From Arenicola marina (taxonomy: Eukaryota > Annelida > Polychaeta > Arenicolidae), in contig OZ025263.1 of assembly GCA_964019135.1 (NCBI GenBank), positions 18,763,123 through 18,827,122 of the forward strand: a stretch of DNA of 64,000 nucleotides. Reading direction: 5' to 3'. Under the pieces are notes generated by a model. It saw only the letters and a list, made by a program, of their open reading frames with translations, had not been told where the DNA came from and did no database searches. Below, piece after piece: positions 1-13,067 of the stretch; within the stretch, counting starts at the first letter, position 1; each line of letters starts with the position of its first letter. The position numbers and the translations under genes are program-made.

Positions 1-2603
1 GCTATAGACTTCCCTGTTGGATGCAACACGTGATTCGTGGACATCGCTCACGAATAATTCACTCCAATGAAACGGTGGCTACTGAGTCAACAACATTACC
101 CTTTCCCCCTCTCATTCCACGCGCAGACTAGCGCCGGGTTATATGCTAAGCTGGGGGGTATTCCCCAGTCCAGCCCTACCCCCCCCCCCCCCCACCACCA
201 CCACCACTCGTGTTGACCGACATTATAGACACCACGACGAATAGAAGGCAACTGAATATTGCCCTATTCAGTGAGAGGGTATTTATTCTGCGGGACTGCT
301 GTTTCCGCGACTCGTGGGGCCCGGCGCACACTAAAACACTTCCCCCCGACGGTGGGACTGCTGGTCCAGCGCGAACAAAGGCCAAGTGTTTGCCCCCGGA
401 GCTGACCCCGAGACCCGCGGCAGCGCCCTCCAGTGGGCGGTGGGCGGTAAATATTTGACACAGGGTCACGTAATAAACCGATGACCTCGACTTGAAATCA
501 AATATGGAAGCCGAAATGAGACGTTGATTCGGCCGTGAGCTATGATATAACATACGTTACGACCTGGACTTTTGTAAAAGGGGTCCGAGGCTCTCCCCAC
601 GCCTCCCCCTCCCCCAGTGGCCGGGTCGACGTTAATGTACTCCCGGTGTATGTTATCAGAGCGCTATATGGGGTCCTCATCAGATCGAAAGTCCTTAGGT
701 GCATGCTATGCCGGCAGTGGAGTCATAGTTTGACGCGGTCAATGATGTGAGCCGCTATTTTGACGACCTGATTAATGATATTTATAACGGGGCGTGTGTA
801 ACGTCATTGGAGCACCACTGACGTCACGGCGTCACTGACCACTAGGGCATAAAATTAGTTCACGTGGTTACACGTGGCTACCTTTTTAATTTTCATCGAT
901 GGAGATGAAGTAAAAAAGGTCATAGTCATGCTAATCCCGCCCGTGCCAAATTACACCACCCCCCCCACCCCCCACCCCAACACACACACTCAAACTCCCG
1001 TTTGCAATATCCTGGATGCCACACATATTCCCCCATGTTCCATCCAGCCTAGACATATATTGCATATATATATAAAATATATTGCTCAGGTCAAAGGAGA
1101 TGGGAGGGGGGTGGGGGGGGGGGTCGAGACTAAATGGCGACCCATCCATAACATTTGAACCAACAAGAAGTTTGATGTCAATGGTACACTACTTGGTTTG
1201 TGAATAACGCGCACGGGTGTCGGGATTATCATGCGGGCTGTAATTGACAATGAAGTTTAGACTAATTACCGACGAAGCAATTGGCGCAACCGCTAAATAG
1301 CACTGCCTTGTATTTATATCCTTAAAGCCACAACTTTCCGATGAAAGAATATCGGGCGGAGCATTATGCCTCGTATCGGTGGAGGCCGGAGCTGCTTTTA
1401 TGGTAACATTGCACGAGCGGTGGTGACACATATAATCAAAACAGACAGTTGCGTGAGCAAAAAGCCCGTCGATAATTGAGTGTGAGCTGTGGCATTGCCG
1501 GTGAGAGCATACCCCATCAAACAGCAACCGGGAGTAATATTTCCCCCGAGAGGAATCGTCCGTGTGTGCGAGGACGGCAGTAGGCGGTGCTGGGACATGC
1601 GGGCGTGTCTTTGTTTAATCAGCAGACCATTGTGATCACGACGATGGCTATAAAGAAGTTGATTAGAAGTCAACTCAGCAAATGATAAGAGGCGTCGCGC
1701 TAATGCTAGTACCAGAACGATCCCCCCCTGCAAAAATATCGGACATGGGGAGTTGTCAACAAAAATGTGTTCGGGCAAATGTTGTTGCGACTGGTGCCAA
1801 TGGTTCCCATGTGTGCTTAAAGTGACTCACAAAGCAATATTTTCCTCGAGAAACCGAGATTATTTTGGAATTGGACATGATGTATTTATATCTTTGGCAT
1901 ATTTATAAGTACACATATATTGCATGCGGTCAATAACCGGAAATGTTCTTGAGCCACGTTTATTAGCCAGTTAAATTGGTGCATCTTGTGTGGGAAACTG
2001 TGGCTTTCTTGTTTATTACGTCATGTCATAAAAATGGGGATTTTTTTGTACATTTTAACATGATAACATATCTATTTCTCAAAGTTATCATTCACATCCT
2101 CAGACAATGTGTTCAGAACCTCTTCCAAATTATTACAAAAAGTAGGTGAAACACTGCTGTATGATCAACCATAAAAACTGTGTGGCAAAAGTGTGTGGGA
2201 AAATTGGTTGTAGCGTATATTTGACATCATATGTCAAACGAAGGAACACAACAACAATGTTCATATTTGCCATGTTACATGGAAGCAACTGTCACTCCAG
2301 GCACTACCCACATCTCGAGGTGCATGGGCTGTGGCTGGGAGGGAGAAGCTGAATTTTTTCATGCACACCTTTTTTTAATCTTTCATCTTTTATCAGAACG
2401 CAGTAGACCATTATCCTGCTGGGCCTGTAAAGCCACTCGACACACAGTTGTCTCCAGCCAAGATCAAACCAGGATCTAAAACAAAATACGTTTTATGGCT
2501 TTGTTAGTGCAGCAATGATCCACGTTGTATGATTAAAGAGCATGGTCCGGGAGCGTGCTCAACATCCATGAAACTGCGCAATGAAATAGTGGACTATGCA
2601 CAA
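1..2603. other. Non-coding flank, no gene recognised
   Basis: No open frame here looks like an exon. The frames are short, lack family motifs and sit in low-complexity or AT-rich DNA. Visible landmarks are a run of 15 C at 179-193, a perfect TGACGTCA palindrome at 819-826 and a CA/C-rich patch near 955-1000. Confidence refers to the absence of a recognisable gene, not to absence of regulatory function. Confidence 0.5.
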
Positions 2604-2680
2604 AAACTAAAAACTCCGTAACTTTTCATTGATAGTTATGGCAAACTGAAAACTCCGTAACTTTTCATTGATAGTTAATT
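2604..2680. repeat. 39-bp two-copy tandem duplication
   Basis: A stretch containing AACTCCGTAACTTTTCATTG occurs twice with an exact offset of 39 bp, at 2604 and 2643, with only isolated differences. It looks like a recent local duplication. Nothing suggests it is part of a larger array. Confidence 0.8.
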
Positions 2681-3390
2681 ATAGTTAATTCGCTGGAATA
2701 TCTGTACGAATAATAACGGCTGACACTGCTTCACGGCCTCCCCAGAAACGCTAACAATAGACCCTTGTATACCAGCAATGTAAATGGCCACGCATTCCAA
2801 GGGGGTGGTGGGGGTACCACCTCTGAGTCGCGAATCTCCAAGAATTAGTGAGTGTAATGACGAATTTCCAAGAAAAGGATTGTTCAAGACTGGGTCTGAA
2901 AAAAAATCCCACCAAAAGGGATCGCGGTAAATAGGGAAACGGTCTTCGCGTTGAACCAGGAATTGTACCGCTAACGATTCCCATCAATTGCTAACAGCCA
3001 ATGGCGAATTTCCAAGAATTGCTGGATGCCAATCGCAGAGATCGGAAAAGGTATTCCCCACTCGTTCTTAACCTACGATGCTTTCCTCTCTTTGACATCC
3101 AACTGGATTGTGTTGGTGACCGAGGCGGAGTGATCGGCGATTTCACATTCAGAGAGTCGGTCGGAGGAGTCAAGTTCTGGCCTGTCCGAAATGGAATCCA
3201 ATGCGCGATCGCTTTGCTCCCTACTTCGATGTGATATTGCAATACGAACCAATTAGTTTCTCGAGATAGCCATTGGCTCTCGAGGAAGGTAAACAGTGTG
3301 AGACACGTTACAGGATTAATGTAACGCGATGCTTTATATGCCAACTGGACACGCCTCCTCGCCTGGGGTCTGATTCCACTGCCCGGTATG
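2681..3390. other. Unannotated stretch
   Basis: Two overlapping minus-strand frames and a short plus-strand frame (3001-3234) are open here. They show no motif, no signal peptide and no convincing splice signals, so I see no supportable gene. Confidence 0.4.
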
Positions 3391-3466
3391 TATGCTAGCA
3401 ACACTTGATCACCCATTCATAATAAGCAATCCTTTTAGGCTGATAGAGCTGGGCTCTTGAGAATTT
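3391..3466. repeat. Dispersed repeat, copy 1 of 2, abutting minisatellite
   Basis: This 76-bp segment matches 4559-4634 over its whole length without gaps, sharing for example TTTTAGGCTGATAGAGCT and GCTCTTGAGAATTT. In both places similarity decays through a TGTCAGTT/TATTATATT stretch straight into units of the TGATGAATATGTCTGT minisatellite. The two loci therefore look like duplicates of one ancestral unit that already had the minisatellite attached on its right. Confidence 0.75.
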
Positions 3467-3479
3467 CTTGGCACGTGTC

Positions 3480-3655
3480 AGTTGATATTATATTGTTATG
3501 ATGAATATATCTGTCAGTCTTGTTATGATGAATATGCCTGTCAGTCTTGTCGCTATGTCTGTCAATCTTGCCACGATGAATATGCCTGTCTATCTTGTTA
3601 TGGTGAATATGTCTGTGTTGTTATGATTAATATGTCTGTCTTGTTACAACCGTAG
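3480..3655. repeat. Degenerate 27-30-bp minisatellite, short block
   Basis: Five to six imperfect copies of the same unit that makes up the large array at 4690-7545 (core ATGATGAATATGTCTGTC), here with many substitutions and unequal unit lengths. The degeneration suggests an older or unamplified sister of the larger array. Confidence 0.75.
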
Positions 3656-3659
3656 AAAA

Positions 3660-3835
3660 ATACCGTATAGAATTTCATTAAAAAAATAATTCTGTTGAAT
3701 TTCTAAACGTTTTTTAATAGAATTTCGATAGAGTTTCCACAGAATTTTCATAGTTTCCATAGAATTTCGATAGAGTTTCTATAGAATTTCGATAGAGTTT
3801 CTATAGAATTTCCATAGATTCTCATTAGAATTAAT
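3660..3835. repeat. Degenerate short-unit AT-rich tandem repeat
   Basis: About eight imperfect copies of a unit close to ATAGAATTTCGATAGAGTTT, 18-22 bp long and drifting in length. It follows the degenerate minisatellite block directly. No coding potential is visible. Confidence 0.7.
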
Positions 3836-4558
3836 GGCTATTCACGTACGGGGGCATCCACACTGCCTCAGATAGCGCTCTTCCTCAAAAAGTGGGGTGT
3901 CCGAACCACGTGGAGACCCCCCCCCCCCTGGATCTTCCCTTGGACCGACACTGGTCAAATTATACACGAATATATAACAAATAAATACTTTTCACGCCTG
4001 CCCAAAAAACTTTGAGCATGAAGAGCAGTCCATATGGTCTGAAACGACTGAAGAAGATGTACTATGTGTGTAAGATGATTTATAATTTTAGACTGATTTC
4101 ATTTGTTTGTCTTGTAGGACACTTTTTGTCGGAACTATCTACGACTATCTACTATTTAAATGAGGCAACACTTGCTGTCACTACACTGGCCACACCCAAT
4201 ACACCAGCAACACTGTCACTACACTGGCAACACTCTCACCACACTGATTACCCAGGTTTGAGTTTGTCTCTAGGTACATATGGGGTAAATCGAGCACGGG
4301 ATTGTCTCTACATAACCTAAACTTAGCATGAGGTAAATTGAGCAAAGGCTCAATTCCTGCCGGCAGGTAGTTTTCTGAGATTACCCAGGTTGTCCCTATA
4401 CTGAACGTGTTATGTTATGTTGACAACTGCACAATTTCGGCCGGCTGTGCAATCGCAGTCCGTAGTTGTCGCAATCTACCCGCCGAATCCTGCGCATGCG
4501 CAGTTGATGTGTGGGTAAATTCAGTCCAAGACAGTTTCAGTCCTTGACACATGTTATA
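3836..4558. other. Unannotated stretch
   Basis: Contains a short C-tract near 3919-3929 and imperfect direct repeats of CACTACACTGGC/AACACTGTCAC around 4170-4240. A 102-codon open frame at 4012-4320 has no recognisable motif and is not accepted as a gene. Confidence 0.4.
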
Positions 4559-4634
4559 TATGCCAGCAAGACTCGATCGCCTGTTCGCAATAAGCACTCT
4601 TTTTAGGCTGATAGAGCTGAGCTCTTGAGAATTT
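4559..4634. repeat. Dispersed repeat, copy 2 of 2, abutting minisatellite
   Basis: Gap-free partner of 3391-3466, in the same orientation and 1168 bp to the right. It leads into the large 30-bp array as copy 1 leads into the small one. This is a tandem segmental duplication in which only the right-hand copy's attached minisatellite expanded. Confidence 0.75.
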
Positions 4635-4689
4635 TCCCCTCATGTCAGTTAGTCTTATTATATTAGGTGCATTTGCCTCTCAGTCCTGT

Positions 4690-7545
4690 TATGATTAATA
4701 TGTCTGACAGTCTTGTTATAATGATGAATATGTCTGTTAGTCTTGTTATAATGATGAATATGTCTGTCAGTCTTGTTACAATGATGAATGTGTCTCAGTC
4801 TTGTTATAATGATGAATATGTCTGTTAGTCTTGTTATAATGATGAATATGTCTGTCAGTCTTGTTATAATGATGAATATGTCTGTTAGTCTTGTTATAAT
4901 GATGAATATGTCTGTCAGTCTTGTTATAATGATGAATATGTCTGTTAGTCTTGTTACAATGATGAATATGTCTGTTATTGCTGTTATAATGATGAATATG
5001 TCTCAGTCTTGTTATAATGATGAATATGTCTGTTAGTCTTGTTATAATGATGAATATGTCTGTCAGTCTTGTTATAATGATGAATATGTCTCTTAGTCTT
5101 GTTACAATGATGAATATGTCTGTTATTGCTGTTATAATGATGAGTATGTCTCAGTCTTGTTATAATGATGAATATGTCTGTTAGTCTTGCTATAATGATG
5201 AATATGTCTGTTAGTCTTGTTACAATGATGAATATGTCTGTTATTGCTGTTATAATGATGAGTATGTCTCAGTCTTGTTATAATGATGAATATGTCTGTC
5301 AGTCTTGTTATAATGATGAATATGTCTGTTAGTCTTGTTACAATGATGAATATGTCTGTTATTGCTGTTATAATGATGAATATGTCTCAGTCTTGTTATA
5401 ATGATGAATATGTCTGTCAGTCTTGTTATAATGATGAATATGTCTGTTAGTCTTGTTACAATGATGAATATGTCTGTTATTGCTGTTATAATGATGAATA
5501 TGTCTCAGTCTTGTTATAATGATGAATATGCCTGTTAGTCTTGTTATAATGATGAATATGTCTGTCAGTCTTGTTATAATGATGAATATGTCTGTTAGTC
5601 TTGTTACAATGATGAATATGTCTGTTATTGCTGTTATAATGATGAATATGTCTCAGTCTTGTTATAATGATGAATATGTCTGTTAGTCTTGTTACAATGA
5701 TGAATATGTCTGTTATTGCTGTTATAATGATGAATATGTATCAGTCTTGTTATAATGATGAATATGTCTGTTAGTCTTGTTACAATGATGAATATGTTTG
5801 TTAGTCTTGTTATAATGATGAATATGTCTGTTAGTCTTGTTATAATGATGAATATGTCTGTCAGTCTTGTTATAATGATGAATATGTCTCAATCTTGTTA
5901 TAATGATGAATATGTCTGTTAGTGTTGCTACAATGATGAATATGTCTGTTAGTGTTGTTATAATGATGAATATGTCTCAGTCTTGTTATAATGATGAATA
6001 TGTCTGTTAGTGTTGCTACAATGATGAATATGTCTGTTAGTGTTGTTATAATGATGAATATGTCTCAGTCTTGTTATAATGATGAATATGTCTGTTAGTC
6101 TTGTTACAATGATGAATATGTCTGTTAGTGTTGTTATAATGATGAATATGTCTGTTAGTCTTGTTATAATGATGAATATGTCTGTTAGTCTTGTTATAAT
6201 GATGAATGAGTCTGTTAGTCGTGTTATAATGATGAGTATGTCTGTCAGTCTTGTTATAATGATGAATATGTCTCAGTCTTGTTATAATGATGAATATGTT
6301 TGTTAGTCTTGTTATAATGATGAGTATGGCTGTTAGTCTTGTTACAATGATGAATATGTCTGTTAGTGTTGTTATAATGATGAATATGTCTGTTAGTCTT
6401 GTTACAATGATGAATATGTCTGTTAGTGTTGTTATAATGATGAATATGTCTGTTAGTCTTGCTACAATGATGAATATGTCTGTTAGTGTTGTTATAATGA
6501 TGAATATGTCTGTCTTGTTATAATGATGAATATGTCTGTTAGTCTTGTTACAATGATGAATATGTCTGTTAGTGTTGTTATAATGATGAATATGTCTGTT
6601 AGTCTTGTTATAATGATGAATATGTATGTTAGTCTTGTTATAATGATGAATATGTCTGTTAGTGTTGTTATAATGATGAATATGTCTGTTAGTCTTGTTA
6701 TAATGATGAATATGTCTGTCAGTCTTGTTATAATGATGAATATGTCTGTTAGTCTTGTTACAATGATGAATATGTCTGTTAGTGTTGTTATAATGATGAA
6801 TATGTCTGTTAGTCTTGTCATTATGATGAATATGTCTGTTAGTGTTGTTATAATGATGAATATGTCTCAGTCTTGTTACAATGATGAATATGTCTCAGTC
6901 TTGTTATAATGATGAATATGTCTGTTAGTCTTGTTACAATGATGAATATGTCTGTTAGTGTTGTTATAATGATGAATATGTCTGTTAGTGTTGTTATAAT
7001 GATGAATATATCTGTTAGTCTTGTTACAATGATGAATATGTCTGTTAGTGTTGTTATAATGATGAATATGCCTCAGTCTTGTTATAATGATGAATATGTC
7101 TGTTAGTCTTGTTACAATGATGAATATGTCTGTTAGTGTTGTTGTAATGATGAATATGTCTCAGTCTTGTTATAATGATGAATATGTCTCAGTCTTGTTA
7201 TAATGATGAATATGTCTCAGTCTTGTTATAATAATGAATATGTCTGTTAGTCTTGTTACAATGATGAATATGTCTGTTAGTGTTGTTATAATGATGAATA
7301 TGTCTGTTAGTCTTGTTACAATGATGAATATGTCTGTTAGTGTTGTTATAATGATGAATATGTCTCAGTCTTGTTATAATGATGAATAAGTCTGTTAGTC
7401 TTGTTACAATGATGAATATGTCTGTTAGTGTTGTTATAATGATAAATATGTCTCAGTCTTGTTATAATGATGAATATGTCTCAGTCTTGTTATAATGATG
7501 AATATGTCTCGGTCTTGTTATAATGATGAATATGTCAGTCAGTCT
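4690..7545. repeat. 30-bp minisatellite array, about 95-100 units
   Basis: The unit core is TTGTTATAATGATGAATATG followed by TCTGTTAGTC (30 bp). A shorter 28-bp form (TCTCAGTC in place of TCTGTTAGTC) is interspersed. Variants TAC/TAT in the TTGTTAYAATG part and GTCTTG/GTGTTG alternate in runs, for example regular alternation of SLV and SVV codons across 6080-7100, which indicates amplification of multi-unit blocks. Because 28-bp units shift the frame by two, open frames are broken into 65-128-codon pieces on both strands. This is not a gene. The array lies about 4 kb upstream of the tachykinin start. Confidence 0.95.
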
Positions 7546-9735
7546 TACTATTGATGGATAGCTCTACCTATATTTAGAAGGTTAGAGGGTGTCCTTCGTG
7601 TTAATACGTGTACAACACGCTGTGCATATGGCATTGCTTCGAGTGCGAGATGGATTAATTTATCTCAGCACAAGTCTCCAAAATCCTCCAAAAGGGATTT
7701 CGGAGAAGCAATGTCATATTTATTTTCTCGCTCGAATATAACTTTCAAAAGTTCCCATTAAGTCACCACGGAGATAACACTAATGAAGACAATACCACTA
7801 ACGACTGCACGTAAATATTCGGTAAAAATCATAACAATGAATCGCGGGCGATTAACATTGTAATATCACTACGCTCAATTTTATGGGGGGGGGTGGGGAT
7901 GAAGATCAATGGAGATGGTAAAAGGCTCTTATATAATTAGGGCTATCGGCGCTTCTCGTGCTTTGGCTTGCATCATAAAGGTACAATTTCTTCTTTGTCG
8001 TCAGCACGGCGCTCAATAGCACTTGTAACTAGGTGTTGCACGCGACGTGTTTCCCGGGAGATATGACGTCGTCAAAGTGGTTACTGCGGAGGTTTGTCTA
8101 ACGAACATATTGTATTGGACAAGATAATATTTATTTCTTGACATGAACCTTTTGTTTCGTAAATTGTACCTATTATTCCTATAGTTAGAGTTCATTTGGT
8201 TTATGTCTATAGCAAGTTCAGTTGGTTTGTTGGAACTATATATAAGCTTATATATATATATATATGTCAATATTTCGCGCATTGTCACCGCGGTGAGCAC
8301 TGAGTGACAAGAATTGTGAAGTGAATGGCGGCAGCAAAATTCATCACATGAAATAATTTGCCAAACTGAAACACGATATGATGAAATCTCAATTTCAGAC
8401 ACTTAGGCTACACCGGGATGGATTTTTCCCGGAACTGGTGTCAACATTGGCCACTGTCAATAAAGTGCGAGAATTGGCAATCATCAAGTTGATGTGTGAT
8501 GGGTGTGTACAGCGCAATGTCGCTGACTCACTGTGGGTAATTAACAACGGTGTTAATGAAACCAGAATCACTGCAGTCTCAACCTTGTTAATAAAACATC
8601 TCGCCAATTAATCTGAATTAACACACCCACTCATGCCCCCCATGGATATGAATACCCTCTGGATGGTGGATGGGAGTGGTGGCAGGGGATGTGGGGTAGT
8701 ATGTGGGTGGGTGCTATCACTGACAGTTTGAAATCGGTGAAATATAGACTGCTTTAAGCATTAGTCCTAGCGTTACATTTTTTTCAGACAAACTTCTTCA
8801 AATTTTTTCAACTTATTGTAATGTGTATCCAAAGTGATAAAATAACATAAAAAAGATAAGTTTTCTGCCTACTTTTCTGTGAAAATGACGTTAAATAGGT
8901 AAGGGGTCACATGTAATTTTATAATGGCTGTCAATGGTGAATTTCGAAATGTCGACACGAAATATTCAACAGAAAAAAAACGACTGAGACAAAATTAATA
9001 AAAAATTGTCAGTGACAAGCTTGCTCGTTGCAGGTTCAAATAAGAAAAAGAAATATATAGACTTTCTGCCTATTTTTTTTTCGCAAAATTACTATGAACA
9101 TGGAAATTTTGAGTGTCCCTATTGGAACTCGGCATTGTCACTTACAGAATTTCGGGGATAAAAACAAGGGAAACAAAATTGACCTGATATTTTTTATTTT
9201 ACATCATTTGCTATTATGTACATTGCATTAATATTGAGATATCGAAAAGAACAAATGTTTGCAAAGTCGAGATACGGTCACAAATAAATAGTATTCGCTA
9301 GGTGGCGCGACGGTGATCCCGCGTACTACCTTAAGCTAAAAATACACCATAAGAAGAAGGCCATGTGAGTAATTTAGTGGAGGAACCTGTCTCGCGGTTG
9401 ACTTGTTGCTTATTCCCGGTATTGTTGTCGTCATATATTGCTTGTTATTGCTTGAGATCTAACAGCAATGCGCTATGCTACATGTTGGCGTGGCTCGCAT
9501 CTAGCTATGATCGATTGCGTCCAGGAAATACGAAGAAAGAAGAAATTAAGGCATTGAACCTTTTCTTGGGTCGCACAATTTGATATTGTCGTTAAGTAAG
9601 ATTCTATATATATAAGACTTAATAACACTTGGTTGTCGCAACACACTTTTCTCTTTATTTTATTCACGCAACACACTTTTCTCTTTAATTTATTCACTTT
9701 TTATCTTGTACTCATGTATCACACGCGTTCGCCCT
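7546..9735. other. Unannotated AT-rich stretch
   Basis: Mostly single-copy-looking AT-rich DNA with a (TA)n run near 8253-8273. Open frames at 8013-8402 (-), 8378-8611 (+) and 9365-9583 (+) are short and carry no motif, and two overlap on opposite strands. I see no supportable exon. Confidence 0.4.
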
Positions 9736-9807
9736 TCAGAGCTATGTTATGTCATGTTATGTCATGTTATGTCATGTTATGTCATGTTATGTCATGTTAT
9801 GTCATGT
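9736..9807. repeat. 10-bp tandem repeat (TTATGTCATG)n
   Basis: Six to seven near-perfect direct copies of TTATGTCATG. No coding role is apparent. Confidence 0.9.
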
Positions 9808-9879
9808 CTACTATGTCCACTACGTCATTCTAAAATCCTTTTTGTCCGCATCCCTAGAATACCCACACAGCCCTATCAT

Positions 9880-11110
9880 CCTGGCGCCTGGTGCCCGCCC
9901 CCGCGGGCCCGTGGCTTGGGTCGATAATCCCACCCCCGCACACCCCCGCCGCAACCGAAGCCTTCACCGTCACAGTCACCGCCATCACCAACTACATGTG
10001 CACCGCCACCGCCCCCCCCCCCCCCGCTCCATTGCCAACGTCAACGTCACCGCCACAATGTTCACCGCCACCGGCACCCCCCTCCCACCCCCCACCCCGT
10101 CCGCCATTGCCACCGTTACCACTGGATACTGGTAGCGTGGGAGGCGCGAATCAACGGAAGTTATCCTGACCCGTCAAATATCAGGTCTCCATCCGCCCCC
10201 CTCCCCACCTAAGCCTCGGCCCCACTCCCCTACTCCTGTCTCCCACCCACACACGGAACCATCCCTTCATCGTTGGCCGTGCTCTGTGTCTCGGTGCTCG
10301 TAGAGTTGTCCCAACTTCATCCACCAATCCCCCTCCCCCCCCCCACCCCTCCTCCCACGCCCACCTCTGTTCCCTCAATTAACCTGTTTCCCCCACCGCA
10401 AGCCGCCATCTCTTAATTCCCGCTCTTGCCGCTCCTTGCCGTCCCCTTCCCCGTCCTCTTCCCCGTCAACCTCCCCCGTCCCCCTGCCGCCCCCATTCTG
10501 TCGGTGCAGGGGACACTCTCATCGATATCATTTACCGAGCGCCCCTCCACCCCGGGCAACCCTCCACACTGCACCATGTCCTGCCTGACCGCAGTACGTC
10601 ACACCCCACCCCTTCCTCCCCTCACCCCTCCTCCCCTCACCCCTCACCCCTCACCCTCTTCCTCCCTCTCTCGGCATGCCCCCCGTTGGAGCCTTTATTC
10701 ACGCCTTCGCTGTATCTACCTGATCATCCGGCCTGTTGACTGGTCGCCCATTGATGACAGCGCCCCCACACGACCGACGAGAGAACTTCTACTCTGGTGA
10801 CACCGGCCCACTCTCGTGGCGTCATCCAGTGATGACCCCTCCACCCCTTCACCCCCCTCCCCAGTCACACCCACCATCACCACCTACCCCCCCCCCCCCC
10901 CGCCGCCTCACCCCATATAGTTACCGGCCCGCCACCACCACCCTCCTACACCAACCCCCGTACAGATCCCCACCCCGGCCGCCTTCTCACCCCGTACAGT
11001 TACGGCCACCAGGCCTCACCTAGCTCCAGCCTCCTCCACCAACCCCCGTACAGATCCCCACCCCCGCCTGCCACCTCACACCGTACAGATATTCCCGCCA
11101 TCCCCGGCCC
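9880..11110. repeat. C-rich low-complexity region upstream of tachykinin gene
   Basis: The + strand is dominated by CCCC/CCAC/CACC runs, including pure C-tracts near 10011-10025 and 10888-10903. A locally duplicated segment around CAACCCCCGTACAGATCCCC occurs near 10951 and 11041. The strand asymmetry (C-rich on +, so G-rich on -) could allow G-quadruplex or i-motif structures, which is inference. Proline-rich open frames here are composition artefacts. Confidence 0.8.
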
Positions 11111-11161
11111 CGCCACTAGACACTCTCCAGCCATAGAGCTTCCTCTGCCGCTAGGTGGCGC

Positions 11162-11771
11162 TGACTAAGCACGTTCTGATAGATTGGCTGGCCCCGGACC
11201 CGTTGGATGCAAGAGAGGCTGTCGGGAAACCGTGGGACGCTAGCTACTAAAAGCCAAGTTGTGAAGACGCTGCGTCGGTAGCCGGTGTGGAACAACAGGC
11301 AACACGCAGACAGACGCCCAACGGAACGGAGAGCAGGTGCCGGGAACCAGCCTCAAAACACCAAACTACCGCCTCAGAAAGTAACCGTGGCCTCCGCCGA
11401 TGAAATAGTACCGACTGCTTGCGCTGGACAAAGAGACACTAGAGAGCGTTGTATTGTGCGGAACATAACGAGTGTTGACAGGTCTAACGGCAACAAATAA
11501 CTCACGCACAGAATTCCGTCCAGTTTTTGTCTTTGCTTCTTTTTTAGCTTTCGGTGGAGTAAATAATTCATCGTCTAAAGGATTGATATGTGTGAAATAA
11601 GAACGACAAGAAAAGAAGGCGTTGGTCTCTAAGAGGAGTGAGGCCGAGAACGTAAAATAAATATTTGCCGGGGAAAATCATCATAAAGCGATTGGCAAAC
11701 CACGTAACAGAAACACAGAAGAGTTAAAGAGAGAGGATCAGAGACTGATAACTGACCGATTGATATCATCT
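11162..11771 (+). promoter_or_regulatory. Presumptive 5' flank and 5' UTR of tachykinin gene
   Basis: Sequence immediately upstream of the tachykinin start codon. It is less repetitive than its surroundings and contains no strong TATA box; CTACTAAAAG near 11246 is only TATA-like. The transcription start and any upstream non-coding exon cannot be fixed by eye. A short open frame at 11285-11500 has no motif and is treated as untranslated or upstream sequence. Confidence 0.3.
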
Positions 11772-11942
11772 ATGGCAGCCGTGAGACTGCTGCCGCTCAT
11801 CCTGGCTGGATTGGGCCTTCTGTTGTCACCAGGGAGAGCCACATACATGCCACAGGATGGCCAGGAAAGTCCGAATCAAATTCTGGTTCTCGAAGACCCG
11901 ACAGCCGCACGGATTCTGGAGTCGCGCTTGCTACAGTTGAAG
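11772..11942 (+). CDS. Tk: Tachykinin precursor, exon 1 (signal peptide)
   Basis: First coding exon, 57 codons. The start is the ATG at 11772 (MAAVRLLPLI); the open frame extends upstream only through a TTG, which is not a usual animal start. Residues 1-23 form a typical secretory signal peptide: R5, a leucine-rich core (LLPLILAGLGLLL) and small residues SPGRA before TYMP, so cleavage is probably near residue 23. This sends the precursor into the regulated secretory pathway. The exon continues through an acidic spacer and ends with ...RLLQLK at an AAG|GTAGGA donor, phase 0, matching the phase-0 acceptor at 37478. It contains no peptide copy of its own. Identification rests on the partner exon, and the join across 25.5 kb is inferred from matching phase, strand and signal-peptide plus propeptide logic, not from a transcript. 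Confidence 0.7.
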
Positions 11943-12898
11943 GTAGGATTGCGTCGTGGCTGTTCTTGGCCGGCCCCCGCGTGAGATTGCGAGTACACCG
12001 CCTGTGCTGACAGAGCATTTAGCGGCTGCACATATAAATATACAACCCATGTCCGTTAGCTTTATTAAATTAATTGTGCAGGGACCCTGTGTACAATCTG
12101 CTTTTGGTTACCCACCTCCAAGTGCTTTATATAATGTTTTGTTGCGAAGTCCCGGTTGATTATACACCAACAGAATCAACCGTGCCGCTTTATTTTTTGG
12201 AATAGTTTGCGTCGCCTTTGGTCCAAATTAGAGTACCTACTTGGGCCCCGTTGGGTATCACATGACGCATTGCATCGAATGGAAAATAAGAAAACGTCAT
12301 GCGAGAATGGCGAGGCTTTACTCAAAAAAGGGCGATAAAATGTATAAAAGTAACCCAAAGTGGGGGAGGGGGGTAATTGGCACAAGGAGAATATATGCTT
12401 CTGTAATGCCATGTAATAAAATTGATCAGAATTCTCTAGTCATAGTGCTTTGCTCATATCCCAAAAAGCGCAATGGTCCAAAATCTATAATGTTGGGAGG
12501 GGGACAGTGCGTTAATAAGTTAATAATAATAAAATGCTAAACGTCTTCATTTTGCATTTTGCGAGTGTATAAATATATGTAATAATTCAACCTAATTCAT
12601 TTTTTAAGGATCATTAGACCTGACAATGGGAATGTTAATATGTCTCCAACATTTGTCGAATCCGAAGGTCAATAACGTTAATTCATTATTGCACAGACGC
12701 CAGCGGCAAAAAGAGTAATAAGAGAGCCATTTTGCATATACCAGGTCAAAAGACCCTTCAATAAATAACGCACCATGCGCATATCAACTTTTGCGTTCTG
12801 GAACATATGGCGACCAGAACCAAATGTTGTGAGGTAAGAGGGCATTATCTCAAAACTTCAACTCAGAAGTCGGGCTCATAGATGACTGCGATCATCTC

Positions 12899-13067
12899 TA
12901 GTGGCGGGCGGATGCAGGATTTTGTCAAAGGGGTTGCACGCCTCATTATAGCGTCTAAAAGCTGCAGACAATGGACAAAATTGTCCGTTATTACGCCGTG
13001 AGAGAGAGGGCAAGTGCCACCTATGCCCCCCCGCCCCACCCCTCCCTGGATCCGCCGCTGGGCTCTT
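12899..13067. mobile_element. Short non-autonomous hAT-like element (MITE), degenerate
   Basis: The left end reads AGTGGCGGGCGGATGCAGGA and the right end, reverse-complemented, reads CAGCGGCGGATCCAGGGAGG. These are imperfect inverted termini of the CAGnGGCGGATCCAGG kind often seen on hAT-type miniature elements. The interior is about 125 bp and non-coding. A clear 8-bp target duplication is not visible (flanks GATCATCT and GGCTCTTT differ), so family and exact ends are tentative. Confidence 0.4.

Noticed and set aside
11760-11771. Upstream TTG as the tachykinin start
   Set aside because: TTG is not a normal animal start codon. The in-frame ATG at 11772 directly precedes an ideal signal peptide.
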